A stretch of 32,006 nt of DNA from Methylococcus sp. GTDB taxonomy: Bacteria > Pseudomonadota > Gammaproteobacteria > Methylococcales > Methylococcaceae. Below, in pieces: positions 1-7,138 of the stretch (position 1 is its first letter; every line of letters starts with the position of its first letter). Under the pieces are notes generated by a model that did not search any database, was not told the DNA's origin, and worked only from the letters and a program-made list of their open reading frames with translations. The stretch covers positions 1-32,006 of the forward strand of contig QYQA01000039.1 of the NCBI GenBank assembly GCA_007280285.1, read 5' to 3'. Both the position numbers and the translations under genes were made by a program.

Positions 1-442
1 GGTTCAGGTCGAACTCAAAAGCGTCGCCGAAACCTCGGACATAGCTGGCCTTTGTCGGGGTCAGACGGAACAGATGAAAATCCTGAAACGTCCTCAATAG
101 CGCCATCGTACTGCCATGACGCGCCTCGAAGCGATCGAGAAGCGTGTCAAAGATCAGCTGATCTCTCGAAATGGCCTCGACTTTACATGAATAGGTGATC
201 CGTTTGCGGGCGAACAGGGAACCTGATTCAGCTTCATTGTCGATAAAAAGAAGGCTGGCCTTGGGGTTTTGTAGAAGGTTGCCGGTATGCTCCGCCAGTT
301 CGCTGATGAAGATGTAAAAGAGGAGCGGCTGTTCATCGCTGAGGTAGGGGGCGTAACTGGCGGTGGGGTGGCCATCGGTCGTGGCGGTGGCTAGCAGTAC
401 GGAAGCAAAACCATGATGGAATGTATGGGCGTCTTCGGTCAT
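1..442 (-). CDS. hugZ: HugZ-family haem utilisation / pyridoxamine-phosphate-oxidase-like protein (3' part cut by window edge)
   Basis: The minus-strand frame opens at ATG 442-440 and runs off the left edge, so only the N-terminal 147 residues are present. They read as an FMN-binding split barrel of the HugZ/HutZ family. Family landmarks I recognise are ASYAPYLSD near residue 30, LLFYIFISELAEHTGNL near 40-55, ASLLFIDNEAESGSLFARKR near 63-82 and DFHLFRLTPTKASYVRGFG near 120-138. Members of this family bind or break down haem in the cytoplasm to release iron; plain PNP-oxidase-like flavoproteins share the fold. The missing C-terminus would normally hold a DUF2470-like domain and the haem-binding His. 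A weak AAAGG lies just before the start. No Fur box was recognised upstream. Confidence 0.8.
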   Translation of the reverse strand, partial: MTEDAHTFHHGFASVLLATATTDGHPTASYAPYLSDEQPLLFYIFISELAEHTGNLLQNPKASLLFIDNEAESGSLFARKRITYSCKVEAISRDQLIFDTLLDRFEARHGSTMALLRTFQDFHLFRLTPTKASYVRGFGDAFEFDLN

Positions 443-800
443 GGCCTTTCTAGGTGAGAGCGGAGATGGCCAGATAAATCGACTTGGACTCAGTGGCTAG
501 AGATCCAGTCAGGTTCAAGTGACGTCGTATCGGTGGAGACATTCTAAAGGGGATGAAAGGGCTCTGGCGAATCGATTGGAAGGCGTGGGGGGGGGTACGC
601 CTTCCGATGCGGGGGATGATCTGATTCACCAGAATCCAGTGTTATTGCGTCCCATGATGGGAAACAAGGACATCCTGTCATCTCTTTTTTTTATTATTCC
701 GATCGGCAATTCCCTGCTGAACGGAGGCCCATAATATATAACCTAGCGGGTGTGTCAACAATTAATTTCAAAAAAACAGCGCATACCCTTTTGGGGCCAC
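443..800. other. Intergenic region, no supported gene
   Basis: This stretch between hugZ and the small membrane protein holds no convincing gene. A plus-strand frame at 519-734 has no ribosome-binding site and a low-complexity protein. Structures visible are the G-loop hairpin at 578-605 and a 13-base palindrome, TCCCATGATGGGA, at 650-662. The right end, 740-790, is AT-rich. Confidence 0.5.
578..605. repeat. Perfect 9-bp inverted repeat with a G9T loop
   Basis: The arms GGAAGGCGT (578-586) and ACGCCTTCC (597-605) are perfect complements around a loop of nine G and one T. No T-run follows on the plus strand, and no gene end lies next to it, so it does not look like an ordinary terminator. The role is unknown. 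Confidence 0.55.
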
Positions 801-1016
801 TCAGGTCAAAAGCAGGAAGGCGGCCGTGATGTAAACCCACCGTGGGAGGCTGTTCTTGTAACCGGCCAGGGACCAGTCATCGACGGTATGGAGCCAGGAC
901 AGGATCGCGTTTAAATCTGGCGCTTCCGCTGCTTCAGGGCTTGGGTTTGCCTTCGGTGCCGGCTTGGCGCTATTAGCTCGGGTCGTGCGTGGTTTGGGTG
1001 TGGTTTTTTCAGCCAT
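801..1016 (-). CDS. Small Ala/Pro-rich protein with C-terminal hydrophobic helix
   Basis: This 71-residue protein is not recognised. The first 35 residues are rich in Lys, Thr, Pro and Ala. The middle, DLNAILSWLHTVDDWSLAGY, looks amphipathic, and the last dozen residues, WVYITAAFLLLT, form a hydrophobic end that could sit in the membrane. The frame has an earlier ATG at 1022, but AGAGG directly abuts it. The same AGAGG is six bases from the ATG at 1016, so that start (MAEKTT...) is preferred. It lies downstream of hns on the same strand but is separated from it by that gene's terminator. The ribosome-binding site and biased composition favour a real gene, but function is unknown. Confidence 0.5.
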   Translation of the reverse strand: MAEKTTPKPRTTRANSAKPAPKANPSPEAAEAPDLNAILSWLHTVDDWSLAGYKNSLPRWVYITAAFLLLT

Positions 1017-1158
1017 GGTCATCCTCTAGAGAAATCGAAAGCAAGGGGCAGGGATCAATCGATAGGCCCTTTGGGTGATGCCTCGCTCAGGCCATCAAAA
1101 GCCTAAGAATAAGACAACGGGGCCCAGACGATCCACAAAAAATGAACACGTCCCTAAA

Positions 1159-1189
1159 TAATAACGCCGGAATGAATCCGGCGTTATTA
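1159..1189 (-). terminator. Hairpin terminator of the H-NS family gene
   Basis: TAATAACGCCGG (1159-1170) pairs perfectly with CCGGCGTTATTA (1178-1189), extended by one inner A-T pair. It lies 11 bases beyond the H-NS stop codon. The minus-strand tail after the stem (TTTAGGG) is only weakly T-rich, but the position and stem strength fit an intrinsic terminator. Confidence 0.7.
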
Positions 1190-1199
1190 GGCATGACGT

Positions 1200-1520
1200 C
1201 TAGATTTTAAAATGATCCAGATGGTTACCTTGATTCAGCAGTTCAGCCAGCCAGCGCGGCTTGACGCCACGACCCGTCCAAGTTTGTTGGGGGTTTTGTG
1301 GATTCTTGTATTTCGCGGCGACTTTGCTGCCTTTTCGTGAGGAAGCGGGCTTACCGCCTTCAGTAATGGTGATGGTGACGCCGATCGAATCAGCCAGTTC
1401 CTTGATCTGGTTGATGATGTTTTTACGTTCACTCTTCTTTTTGTCTGCCAAGGCCTTTTCAGCCTTTTCGACGAGATCAGCAAGTTCGTGAAGAGCTAAA
1501 TGCGAAAAGTTATCACTCAT
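1200..1520 (-). CDS. H-NS family nucleoid-associated / histone-like protein
   Basis: The 106-residue length is typical of H-NS/HvrA/BpH3 proteins, which bind curved AT-rich DNA, oligomerise and silence genes, often horizontally acquired ones. Residues 8-46 are rich in Leu, Lys and Glu and should form the coiled-coil oligomerisation domain. A basic linker (58-70) leads to the DNA-binding core, YKNPQNPQQTWTGRGVKPRW at 71-90, which contains the diagnostic TWTGRG at 80-85. The C-terminus LDHFKI matches the usual D-F-x-I ending. The gene is monocistronic, with a -10 box upstream and a hairpin terminator downstream. Alpha-proteobacterial HvrA-like and beta/gamma relatives look alike here, so the branch is not resolved. 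Confidence 0.93.
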   Translation of the reverse strand: MSDNFSHLALHELADLVEKAEKALADKKKSERKNIINQIKELADSIGVTITITEGGKPASSRKGSKVAAKYKNPQNPQQTWTGRGVKPRWLAELLNQGNHLDHFKI

Positions 1521-1553
1521 ATTAAAAGTACCTATCTGTTATTTGGAGAGCCC

Positions 1554-1559
1554 ATTATA
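1554..1559 (-). promoter_or_regulatory. Consensus -10 box for the H-NS family gene
   Basis: The minus strand reads TATAAT, a perfect -10, 34 bases before the hns start codon. A -35 is poor: TTCCCA at an 18-base spacing is the best seen. The flanking minus-strand sequence TCGTTATAATG recurs on the plus strand before the RND operon near 4285-4295. Confidence 0.5.
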
Positions 1560-1709
1560 ACGATAACTAGACAATAGTGGGAAGGTGCGCTTGGAAATTT
1601 AGAAAAAGAAGAGGCTTAATGAGAATAATAGCGACATTGATGTCGCCTATAGGCCTTCTTTGAAGGTGCTTTTAATTAGGATTTTCCCACTCTTAGAGTG
1701 ACCGCTATG

Positions 1710-1748
1710 AAAACGCCGCGGGATTCTTTGAAAAGAATCACCGCGGCG
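1710..1748 (-). terminator. Intrinsic terminator of the SH3-like lipoprotein gene
   Basis: CGCCGCGG-GATTCTT (1714-1728) pairs with AAGAATC-(A)-CCGCGGCG (1733-1748), giving a GC-rich 15-bp stem with one bulged A and a TGAA loop on the plus strand. On the minus strand TTTT follows. It starts 14 bases beyond the stop of the 140-residue gene. Confidence 0.8.
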
Positions 1749-1762
1749 ATATTGGGGGGGAA

Positions 1763-2185
1763 TTAGGCGCCAGGCTTGATATTCGTTTTGGAGGTCCAGC
1801 CAGTTTTTCCTTCGCACTCGCCATCGGTGATCTTAATCTTGACGTAGGACAAAAGGTCGATGACCTGCTGCTCTTCAATCGTCCCATGGGTGCCGGGTTG
1901 AGCGGTACAGATGGTTTGCTCGCGATCTTCTTCGGCGACGGAAGCGCTCAAGATGCCCGGCCCAGAAGTCAAATGAGAAAGACCCCCATTCGGATTTTCA
2001 AGAGTAATCGACTGACCATTAGACAACGCGATGGGTCCACTGGATTTGTCATCACCGCAAGCGGAGAGAGCTAGAACGGCAGCGCTCAAGGTCACCAGCC
2101 CGACTAAGCGCGATGAGCGCCAGAACGGACGAGTGGGGTTCTTGTCAGCAGATGAAGGAGCGGATGGGAGTAATTCAATGGACAT
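1763..2185 (-). CDS. Putative lipoprotein with SH3-like C-terminal region
   Basis: A 140-residue protein with a long N-region and a lipobox LSAC at Cys43, so it should be exported, lipidated and anchored in the envelope. The start at 2185 is supported by AAGAGG eight to nine bases upstream, which makes the unusually long pre-lipobox segment genuine. Residues 90-136 (YVKIKITDGECEGKTGWTSK near 114-133) resemble a bacterial SH3 fold, in which a G-K-T-G-W turn is typical. Cys92 and Cys119 could form a disulfide. The gene stands alone with its own terminator. The exact role is unknown; SH3-like lipoproteins often bind peptidoglycan or partner proteins. Confidence 0.7.
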   Translation of the reverse strand: MSIELLPSAPSSADKNPTRPFWRSSRLVGLVTLSAAVLALSACGDDKSSGPIALSNGQSITLENPNGGLSHLTSGPGILSASVAEEDREQTICTAQPGTHGTIEEQQVIDLLSYVKIKITDGECEGKTGWTSKTNIKPGA

Positions 2186-2486
2186 AGATGGTTACCTCTT
2201 GTGGTTATAGTTCTGGCCAGCAGGTTCAATCGGTTCGACAGCCGATGGACTGGTCTCGGTTTTATCAGCGCTTATTGAGACGAAGTCAAATACCAAGATC
2301 AGGCGATCCCCCGACAACCTTCTTTGATAGAGGGTTTGAAAAAAGTTCCCAGGGGCTCCAAGGCACTTTCAATTCTACACTAGGGCTGCCATGGGTGCCG
2401 CTGGTGAGTGCGCTGGAGAGGGACTTTAGCTCAAGTCCATCGCTGGCATTCTATTCTTGGGGTGATCTAGGATGGTTAATGAGCTT
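2186..2486. other. Intergenic region, no supported gene
   Basis: This is the space between the divergent edge of the SH3-like lipoprotein and the 3' end of the ABC permease. A plus-strand frame at 2188-2532 overlaps the end of the permease gene and has no recognisable protein features, so it is discounted. No terminator hairpin was found for the ABC operon. Confidence 0.45.
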
Positions 2487-3299
2487 CTATTCACCCATTT
2501 GGAGCAATAAGCCTCTCTGCCGCGCTGAATAAAAAGCTAACGAATAGAGGCCCAACGCAATGATCATAAAGACCACATTGAGTTCGGCTGCGGCAATCAC
2601 CTTTTCGATGGAAAAAACATGCTCGTTCATGATCAATCGCATGCCTTCAAAGACATGACTTGATGGGAGTAGCTGGGCGACTGGTTGGAGCCACTCGGGT
2701 AATATCGAAATAGGGTAATAAACGCCACTTAAGGGCGCAAAGGCAAAAATCACTGCCCAAGCAAATCCCTCCATACCCAGACCGAAGCGCAGTACCATCG
2801 CGACAATCATGAGGCCAATAGCCCACCCCATGACCAATAAATTCATAAAAAGGGCGAGTAAAGGGAGCCCCATATCAAAGATGGAATAATGATAAAGCCC
2901 AATCGCAAGACCCGCAGCAACACCCACGCCGAAGAGGGTTCTTAATAAGCTGATGGTCAAAAGAGAGAGCGCGAGTTCAAAAGGTCTTAAAGGGCTAACG
3001 AAAAGATTACCGAGATTGCGGGCATACATTTCCTCGAAAAAAACCAGGGAAACACCGAGTTGGGCGCGGTAAAGAACATCCCAAAGGAGCGCTGCGGCGA
3101 TCAGTAGGCCCGCCGATTGTGCCATCCAGTCGCTTTGGGTGACCATAAAGCGATTGATGAGTCCCCAGAGAATCATTTGAACGGTGGGCCAATAAGCCAA
3201 CTCTAGGAGCCTTGGCCAGGAGGCCATCATCAAGAAGCGATAGCGCATGATCATGGCGCCGATGCGACGAGGGCTGTCCCAAAAGGAGGCCTGCGTCAT
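2487..3299 (-). CDS. ABC-2 type exporter permease (NodJ/DrrB-like)
   Basis: A 270-residue integral membrane protein with about six hydrophobic spans, the usual ABC-2 size. The segment near residues 177-205, with PLSGVYYPISILPEWLQPVA followed by LLPSSHVFEGMR, is the classic ABC-2 signature loop seen in NodJ and antibiotic-exporter permeases. The gene overlaps the upstream ATPase stop by four bases (ATGA), so the two are translationally coupled and form one half-transporter pair in the inner membrane. NodJ-type pairs move lipo-oligosaccharides, while DrrB and CcmB-like relatives move drugs or lipids. The substrate cannot be assigned, and there are no nod genes nearby. Confidence 0.88.
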   Translation of the reverse strand: MTQASFWDSPRRIGAMIMRYRFLMMASWPRLLELAYWPTVQMILWGLINRFMVTQSDWMAQSAGLLIAAALLWDVLYRAQLGVSLVFFEEMYARNLGNLFVSPLRPFELALSLLTISLLRTLFGVGVAAGLAIGLYHYSIFDMGLPLLALFMNLLVMGWAIGLMIVAMVLRFGLGMEGFAWAVIFAFAPLSGVYYPISILPEWLQPVAQLLPSSHVFEGMRLIMNEHVFSIEKVIAAAELNVVFMIIALGLYSLAFYSARQRGLLLQMGE

Positions 3300-4030
3300 C
3301 GCGGGAGCTCCGATCCTTTTGCGATTTGGATGAAGACATCCTCGAGATTTTGTTCATCGTAACGCCCTATTAACTCGACAGGCGAGCCTTGATCGACGAT
3401 ACGCCCCTGTTTCATCATGAGGATATTGTCACAGAGTCGCTCGACTTCTCGCATGTTATGGGAGGCTAGAAGAATGGTGGCCTCCGTTCTCGCCTGATAG
3501 GCCTTGAGGGCTGTCCGTACCTGATCCGCTGTATAGGGATCGAGTGCTGCGGTCGGCTCATCCATTAAAAGGACCTCGGGTTCATTCAGTAGCGATTTTG
3601 CGAGTGATACGCGGGTTTTCTGGCCTTGTGAAAGCGATCCATACCGTCGTTTGAGGAACGGTGATAATTGATATTCCTCGGCGAGATCGCTGATGCGTCG
3701 TTTGACGTGGCGCACCCCATAGAGTCCTCCATAGACCCTGAGATTCTCCTCAACGGTCAGTCGATGCGGGATGTCGACGTAGGGCGAGGTAAAATTCATT
3801 CTGGGGAGCGCCTTAAAGCGATCACGGATCATGTCGATCCCGAGGATCCTGATCGTACCCGAGGTGGGCAGCAAAAGCCCCAGTAGCATGGAGAGGGTGG
3901 TGGTCTTGCCGGCCCCGTTGCCGCCGAGAAGCGCATAAGTCTTCCCCCGAGGGACCTCAAAGCTCAGTTGATCGACGGCGATGATGTCGCCATAATTTTT
4001 TTGGAGATGAAGGACTTCAATGGCGGGCAA
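3296..4030 (-). CDS. ABC exporter ATP-binding protein (NodI/DrrA-like)
   Basis: A 244-residue nucleotide-binding subunit. Walker A GGNGAGKT lies at residues 36-43, the signature LSQGQKTRVSLAKSL near 134, Walker B with catalytic Glu in LLMDEPTAALDP, and the H-loop His in ASHNMREVE. LSQGQ replaces the more common LSGGQ and is frequent in ABC-2 exporters. It energises the adjoining permease. The start is TTG at 4030; the only upstream in-frame codons before a stop are non-start codons, and MPAIEVLHLQKNYG aligns with normal N-termini of the family. No good ribosome-binding site is visible. Confidence 0.9.
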   Translation of the reverse strand: MPAIEVLHLQKNYGDIIAVDQLSFEVPRGKTYALLGGNGAGKTTTLSMLLGLLLPTSGTIRILGIDMIRDRFKALPRMNFTSPYVDIPHRLTVEENLRVYGGLYGVRHVKRRISDLAEEYQLSPFLKRRYGSLSQGQKTRVSLAKSLLNEPEVLLMDEPTAALDPYTADQVRTALKAYQARTEATILLASHNMREVERLCDNILMMKQGRIVDQGSPVELIGRYDEQNLEDVFIQIAKGSELPR

Positions 4031-4344
4031 GGTCTTGGACTCGATGGGCTTTGGGGGCTTGGTTCATCCTTCGGGCAGACAATATACTGAAAAGAAAGTA
4101 TGACATGATGATGACCCGCACGCTCAGAGGTGGGTTGAGGAAAAGATCCCCTCAGCGCCTTGACCGCTTCCTGAATGGCTCCCGAACCCATTGAGGATAT
4201 TAATGATCAAAGGTCACTGAGGGATGCTAAGACCTTGTGTATGGTCTTTATCTCATCAAGATAGGCGGCACGGATGCTCAAGGATCGTTATAATGCCCCA
4301 TCACCTTGGCCTTATCTTCAGCGCCACGCCCTTAATTTAATGAA
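4031..4344. other. Divergent control region between the ABC-2 and RND operons
   Basis: About 310 bases without a gene separate the leftward ABC-2 pair from the rightward RND operon. It contains a plus-strand -10 (4289-4294) and an inverted repeat AAGACC-N8-GGTCTT (4229-4248) about 40 bases upstream of that -10, a possible regulator site. No regulator gene is linked to this operon. Confidence 0.45.
4289..4294 (+). promoter_or_regulatory. Candidate -10 of the RND efflux operon
   Basis: TATAAT on the plus strand lies 51 bases before the first in-frame ATG of the outer-membrane factor. No consensus -35 is seen at 16-18 bases upstream, which suggests an activator-dependent or weak promoter. Confidence 0.4.
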
Positions 4345-5916
4345 ATGACAGACGCCGTGGCTAACCGCATCCCCAAAAAAGACGCGACTGCATGGAGGCC
4401 CTCTTGGTTGTTACCTCGAGCCTCGGTCATGACCCAGCGCTTAAGTTCGCGGAATACCGGTTGGCGTCTACTCCAGTGGATGATCCCAGTGTTCGGGTTT
4501 CTTTCGCTTACAGGATGCGCTCTGTTTGGTCCTGACTATGAAAGCCCCAAGACGGAAGCCCCAGACCAATGGACTTCAAAGGACCGTTATGCCCGGATCG
4601 GTGGTACGCCCCTCCCCGAGATGGCTTGGTGGCAAAAGCTCGGCGACCCCGTTCTCGATGATCTCGTCAAAAGGACACTGATTAATAACAACAACGTGCA
4701 GGCGGCGATTGGTAATGTGTTCAAGGCGCGCGCCATTTTGGAACAGATCCAGATGCGCTGGGTGCCTAAGGTGGATGCCGGGGCTGGGTTTATTTCGACC
4801 GATCATGAGATCAATCAAATCACCAATTCGAGCCTTCCCTATGCCGGATCATTTACCGCAGGGTTCATTCCGAACTACGAACTCAATATTCTTCAGCAGT
4901 TAAGAAGTCTCGAACAGGCAGAAGCCAACATTGACGTCACGATGGCGGCTAAAAATGCGGTAAGGTTGGCGGTTATTAGCCAGGTGGTGGGGAGTTATCT
5001 CGGCCTCCAGGAGGAGCGCTATCGTTTAGAGCTTCAGAGAAATCTGGTCGATGCGCTTGATGAGATTGTCCAAAAATACACGACGGCCCATCTTGAGGGT
5101 TTGATCTCGGCCTATGTCCTTCGGGAATACCAACTGCAGTTGGCTAATGCACAGGCCAATGTCCCCGTCATCGAATACAACATCGTTCGTTTCGCCAATA
5201 CCCTCCATGCACTGCTGAATGAAAACCCAGGCCCCGTTAAACCTGGGCGGCCATTCATGGAGATGCCCTATAAGGGCATCATTTCGGCTAATGTCCCCTC
5301 CAGTGTTCTCAAGAATCGTCCAGATGTTCTTGCTGCGGAGCAAAATGTGCGGCAGTCGAATGCGGGTATTGGTGTTCAGACCTCATTCTTCTTTCCGACC
5401 ATTAACCTGACTGGCCCAGTGGGACAGGGCTCAACCTCCCTATCAAACCTCTTTAACTCCCCGACCAGCTACTGGCAATATTCGGGTGGGTTCCAGATGC
5501 CGATTGTGAATCTTGGACAGTTTGGCGCGATCAAGTCAGCTAAAGCGCAGTACTACTCTGACTTTTATAATTATCAGCAGACGGTCCGTGACGCCTTTGC
5601 ATCGGTTGACACGGATCTGTCTGCGCATCAAAAGTACACCGATAGTCTTGACCAGATGCTCATGTTCTTTGAGACCACCTCACAGCGTTTAGACAATGAG
5701 GCGGTTCGTCATCAGGAGGGCCTGGTGCCTTATCCCTCGGTGCTGAATCTGCGGGTGACCAAAGATCAGGCTGGCATTCAGACCGCCCAGACTAAATACA
5801 ACCAAATGATGAGTATTGTCCGGCTTTACCAGGATCTCGGGGGCGGCTATGCCGTTAACAATAATGAGGATGTCCATGACCTTGGTGATGGGCATCGTTT
5901 TGGCGATTTATTTTAG
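4345..5916 (+). CDS. RND efflux outer-membrane factor lipoprotein (NodT/OprM family)
   Basis: A 523-residue TolC-fold channel. The lipobox LTGC (Cys58) followed by ALFGPDYESPKTEAPDQW is the hallmark N-terminus of NodT-type outer-membrane factors, and two OEP repeats follow. The repeat cores are visible at ALGNVFKARA-like residues near 120 and RPDVLAAEQNVRQSNAGIGV near 328-347. Counting from the first ATG puts 57 residues before the Cys; an internal ATG at 4429 would give a normal 29-residue signal peptide and a 495-residue protein, so the true start may be there. Neither has a good ribosome-binding site. It would form the outer-membrane exit duct for the adaptor and pump encoded immediately downstream. 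Confidence 0.93.
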   Translation: MTDAVANRIPKKDATAWRPSWLLPRASVMTQRLSSRNTGWRLLQWMIPVFGFLSLTGCALFGPDYESPKTEAPDQWTSKDRYARIGGTPLPEMAWWQKLGDPVLDDLVKRTLINNNNVQAAIGNVFKARAILEQIQMRWVPKVDAGAGFISTDHEINQITNSSLPYAGSFTAGFIPNYELNILQQLRSLEQAEANIDVTMAAKNAVRLAVISQVVGSYLGLQEERYRLELQRNLVDALDEIVQKYTTAHLEGLISAYVLREYQLQLANAQANVPVIEYNIVRFANTLHALLNENPGPVKPGRPFMEMPYKGIISANVPSSVLKNRPDVLAAEQNVRQSNAGIGVQTSFFFPTINLTGPVGQGSTSLSNLFNSPTSYWQYSGGFQMPIVNLGQFGAIKSAKAQYYSDFYNYQQTVRDAFASVDTDLSAHQKYTDSLDQMLMFFETTSQRLDNEAVRHQEGLVPYPSVLNLRVTKDQAGIQTAQTKYNQMMSIVRLYQDLGGGYAVNNNEDVHDLGDGHRFGDLF

Positions 5917-5927
5917 GAATGTAAGCG

Positions 5928-7127
5928 ATGCGCCCTTTCTATAACGGCCTGATTATCCTGATCATTCTGACGCTGCTGGGATGCAGCAAGGAAGCTCCGC
6001 AAGTGGTACCGCCGCAGGCGGTCAATGCACTGGAAGTTTATGCCCATGACGTCGAATACCTCTTTAGCTATCCAGGAGTTGTCCAAGGGGTGATTGATTA
6101 CCCGGTGATCCCCCGTATCAGCGGTGCTATTTTCAAGCAGCTTTATAAAGAAGGGAGCTACGTTAAGAAAGATCAGCCCCTTTACGAAATCGATCGCCGG
6201 CCCTACCTCTTTGCCTTGCAAAATGCAGAGGGTCAGCTGCAAAAGGATCAGGCGGCCACCGACAACTATCGCATCATCTTCGAGCGTTACCGAAGTTTGA
6301 CCGGCAAGGACGTCACCTCAGTTCAGGACGTCAATACCTCAGTGATCAACTACCAAGCCGCGGCCGGTAACCTCAAAACCTCGATCGCCAACGTTAACAA
6401 CGCCAAACTGAACCTTGAATACTGCACAGTGAGGGCGCCGTCATCAGGATTCATCTCTGAACGTATGATTTCAGAGGGCATGATGGTGACCGCCTTCCAG
6501 ACCCAGCTCAATGTGATCAACTCGAAGGATGCGATGTATGTGGCGTTCTCAATGCCGGAGCTTGATCGTCTCAATATCGAGAATGGCGGGATCAATGGGC
6601 GTTACAAGGTGCCCGTCGATTATCGCTTCACGGTTGACCTTGTGTTAGCCGATGGAACCCCGATCGCAGGCGCCGGCAAAGTCGAATTTAAAGACATTCG
6701 GGTCTCTTTCTCGGATGGCGTGTGGCAGCTCCGTGCCACCATCCAGAATGAATCCTTACCAAAAAATAAGCTACTCGCAGGTCAGTACGTTCATGTTTTT
6801 CTGAGGGACCTCGTTGTCCTTCATACCTATGCGGTTCCGCAGGAAGCTATTTTTAGGGATCGGGAGTCCTCCTTTGTGTATCTCCTTAAGGACAACAAGG
6901 TCCTAAAGCAGCGCATCAAGGCCGGGAAGTATCTTCTCGATGGGACGCAGATTGTTGATGAGGGCCTTGAGGATGGGATGCAGGTGATTACCAACGGCGG
7001 GGTTCGGATTGAGACGGGCCAACAAGTCGCCCTTGAGACCTTGACGAGGGATAACGATCGGCTCAAGGACATTGTGCCCCAGACCGGTGAGCAGCCGACT
7101 TCCACGCTTCGGGATTCCGATCCATAG
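5928..7127 (+). CDS. RND efflux periplasmic adaptor lipoprotein (HlyD/AcrA family)
   Basis: A 399-residue membrane fusion protein. The signal peptide ends in a lipobox LLGC (Cys19), so the adaptor should be anchored in the inner membrane by lipid, as in AcrA and MexA. The barrel-sandwich half-motifs are seen at GAIFKQLYKEGSYVKKDQPL near 65-84 and CTVRAPSSGFISER near 166-179, with a short hairpin between. AGGA lies nine bases before the ATG. It starts 11 bases after the outer-membrane factor stop and ends 11 bases before the pump, consistent with one transcript. The family bridges pump and channel. Confidence 0.94.
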   Translation: MRPFYNGLIILIILTLLGCSKEAPQVVPPQAVNALEVYAHDVEYLFSYPGVVQGVIDYPVIPRISGAIFKQLYKEGSYVKKDQPLYEIDRRPYLFALQNAEGQLQKDQAATDNYRIIFERYRSLTGKDVTSVQDVNTSVINYQAAAGNLKTSIANVNNAKLNLEYCTVRAPSSGFISERMISEGMMVTAFQTQLNVINSKDAMYVAFSMPELDRLNIENGGINGRYKVPVDYRFTVDLVLADGTPIAGAGKVEFKDIRVSFSDGVWQLRATIQNESLPKNKLLAGQYVHVFLRDLVVLHTYAVPQEAIFRDRESSFVYLLKDNKVLKQRIKAGKYLLDGTQIVDEGLEDGMQVITNGGVRIETGQQVALETLTRDNDRLKDIVPQTGEQPTSTLRDSDP

Positions 7128-7138
7128 GACCACAGCGC

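Noticed and set aside
519-734. Plus-strand 71-codon frame between hugZ and the small membrane protein
   Set aside because: No ribosome-binding site, low-complexity product crossing the G9 hairpin and the T-run, and no family resemblance.
2188-2532. Plus-strand 114-codon frame
   Set aside because: Overlaps the 3' end of the ABC permease on the opposite strand, composition not protein-like, no ribosome-binding site.
2487-4030. Interpretation of the ABC-2 pair as nodulation genes nodIJ
   Set aside because: NodI/J resemblance is a family trait only. No nodulation genes, nod boxes or symbiosis functions are present.
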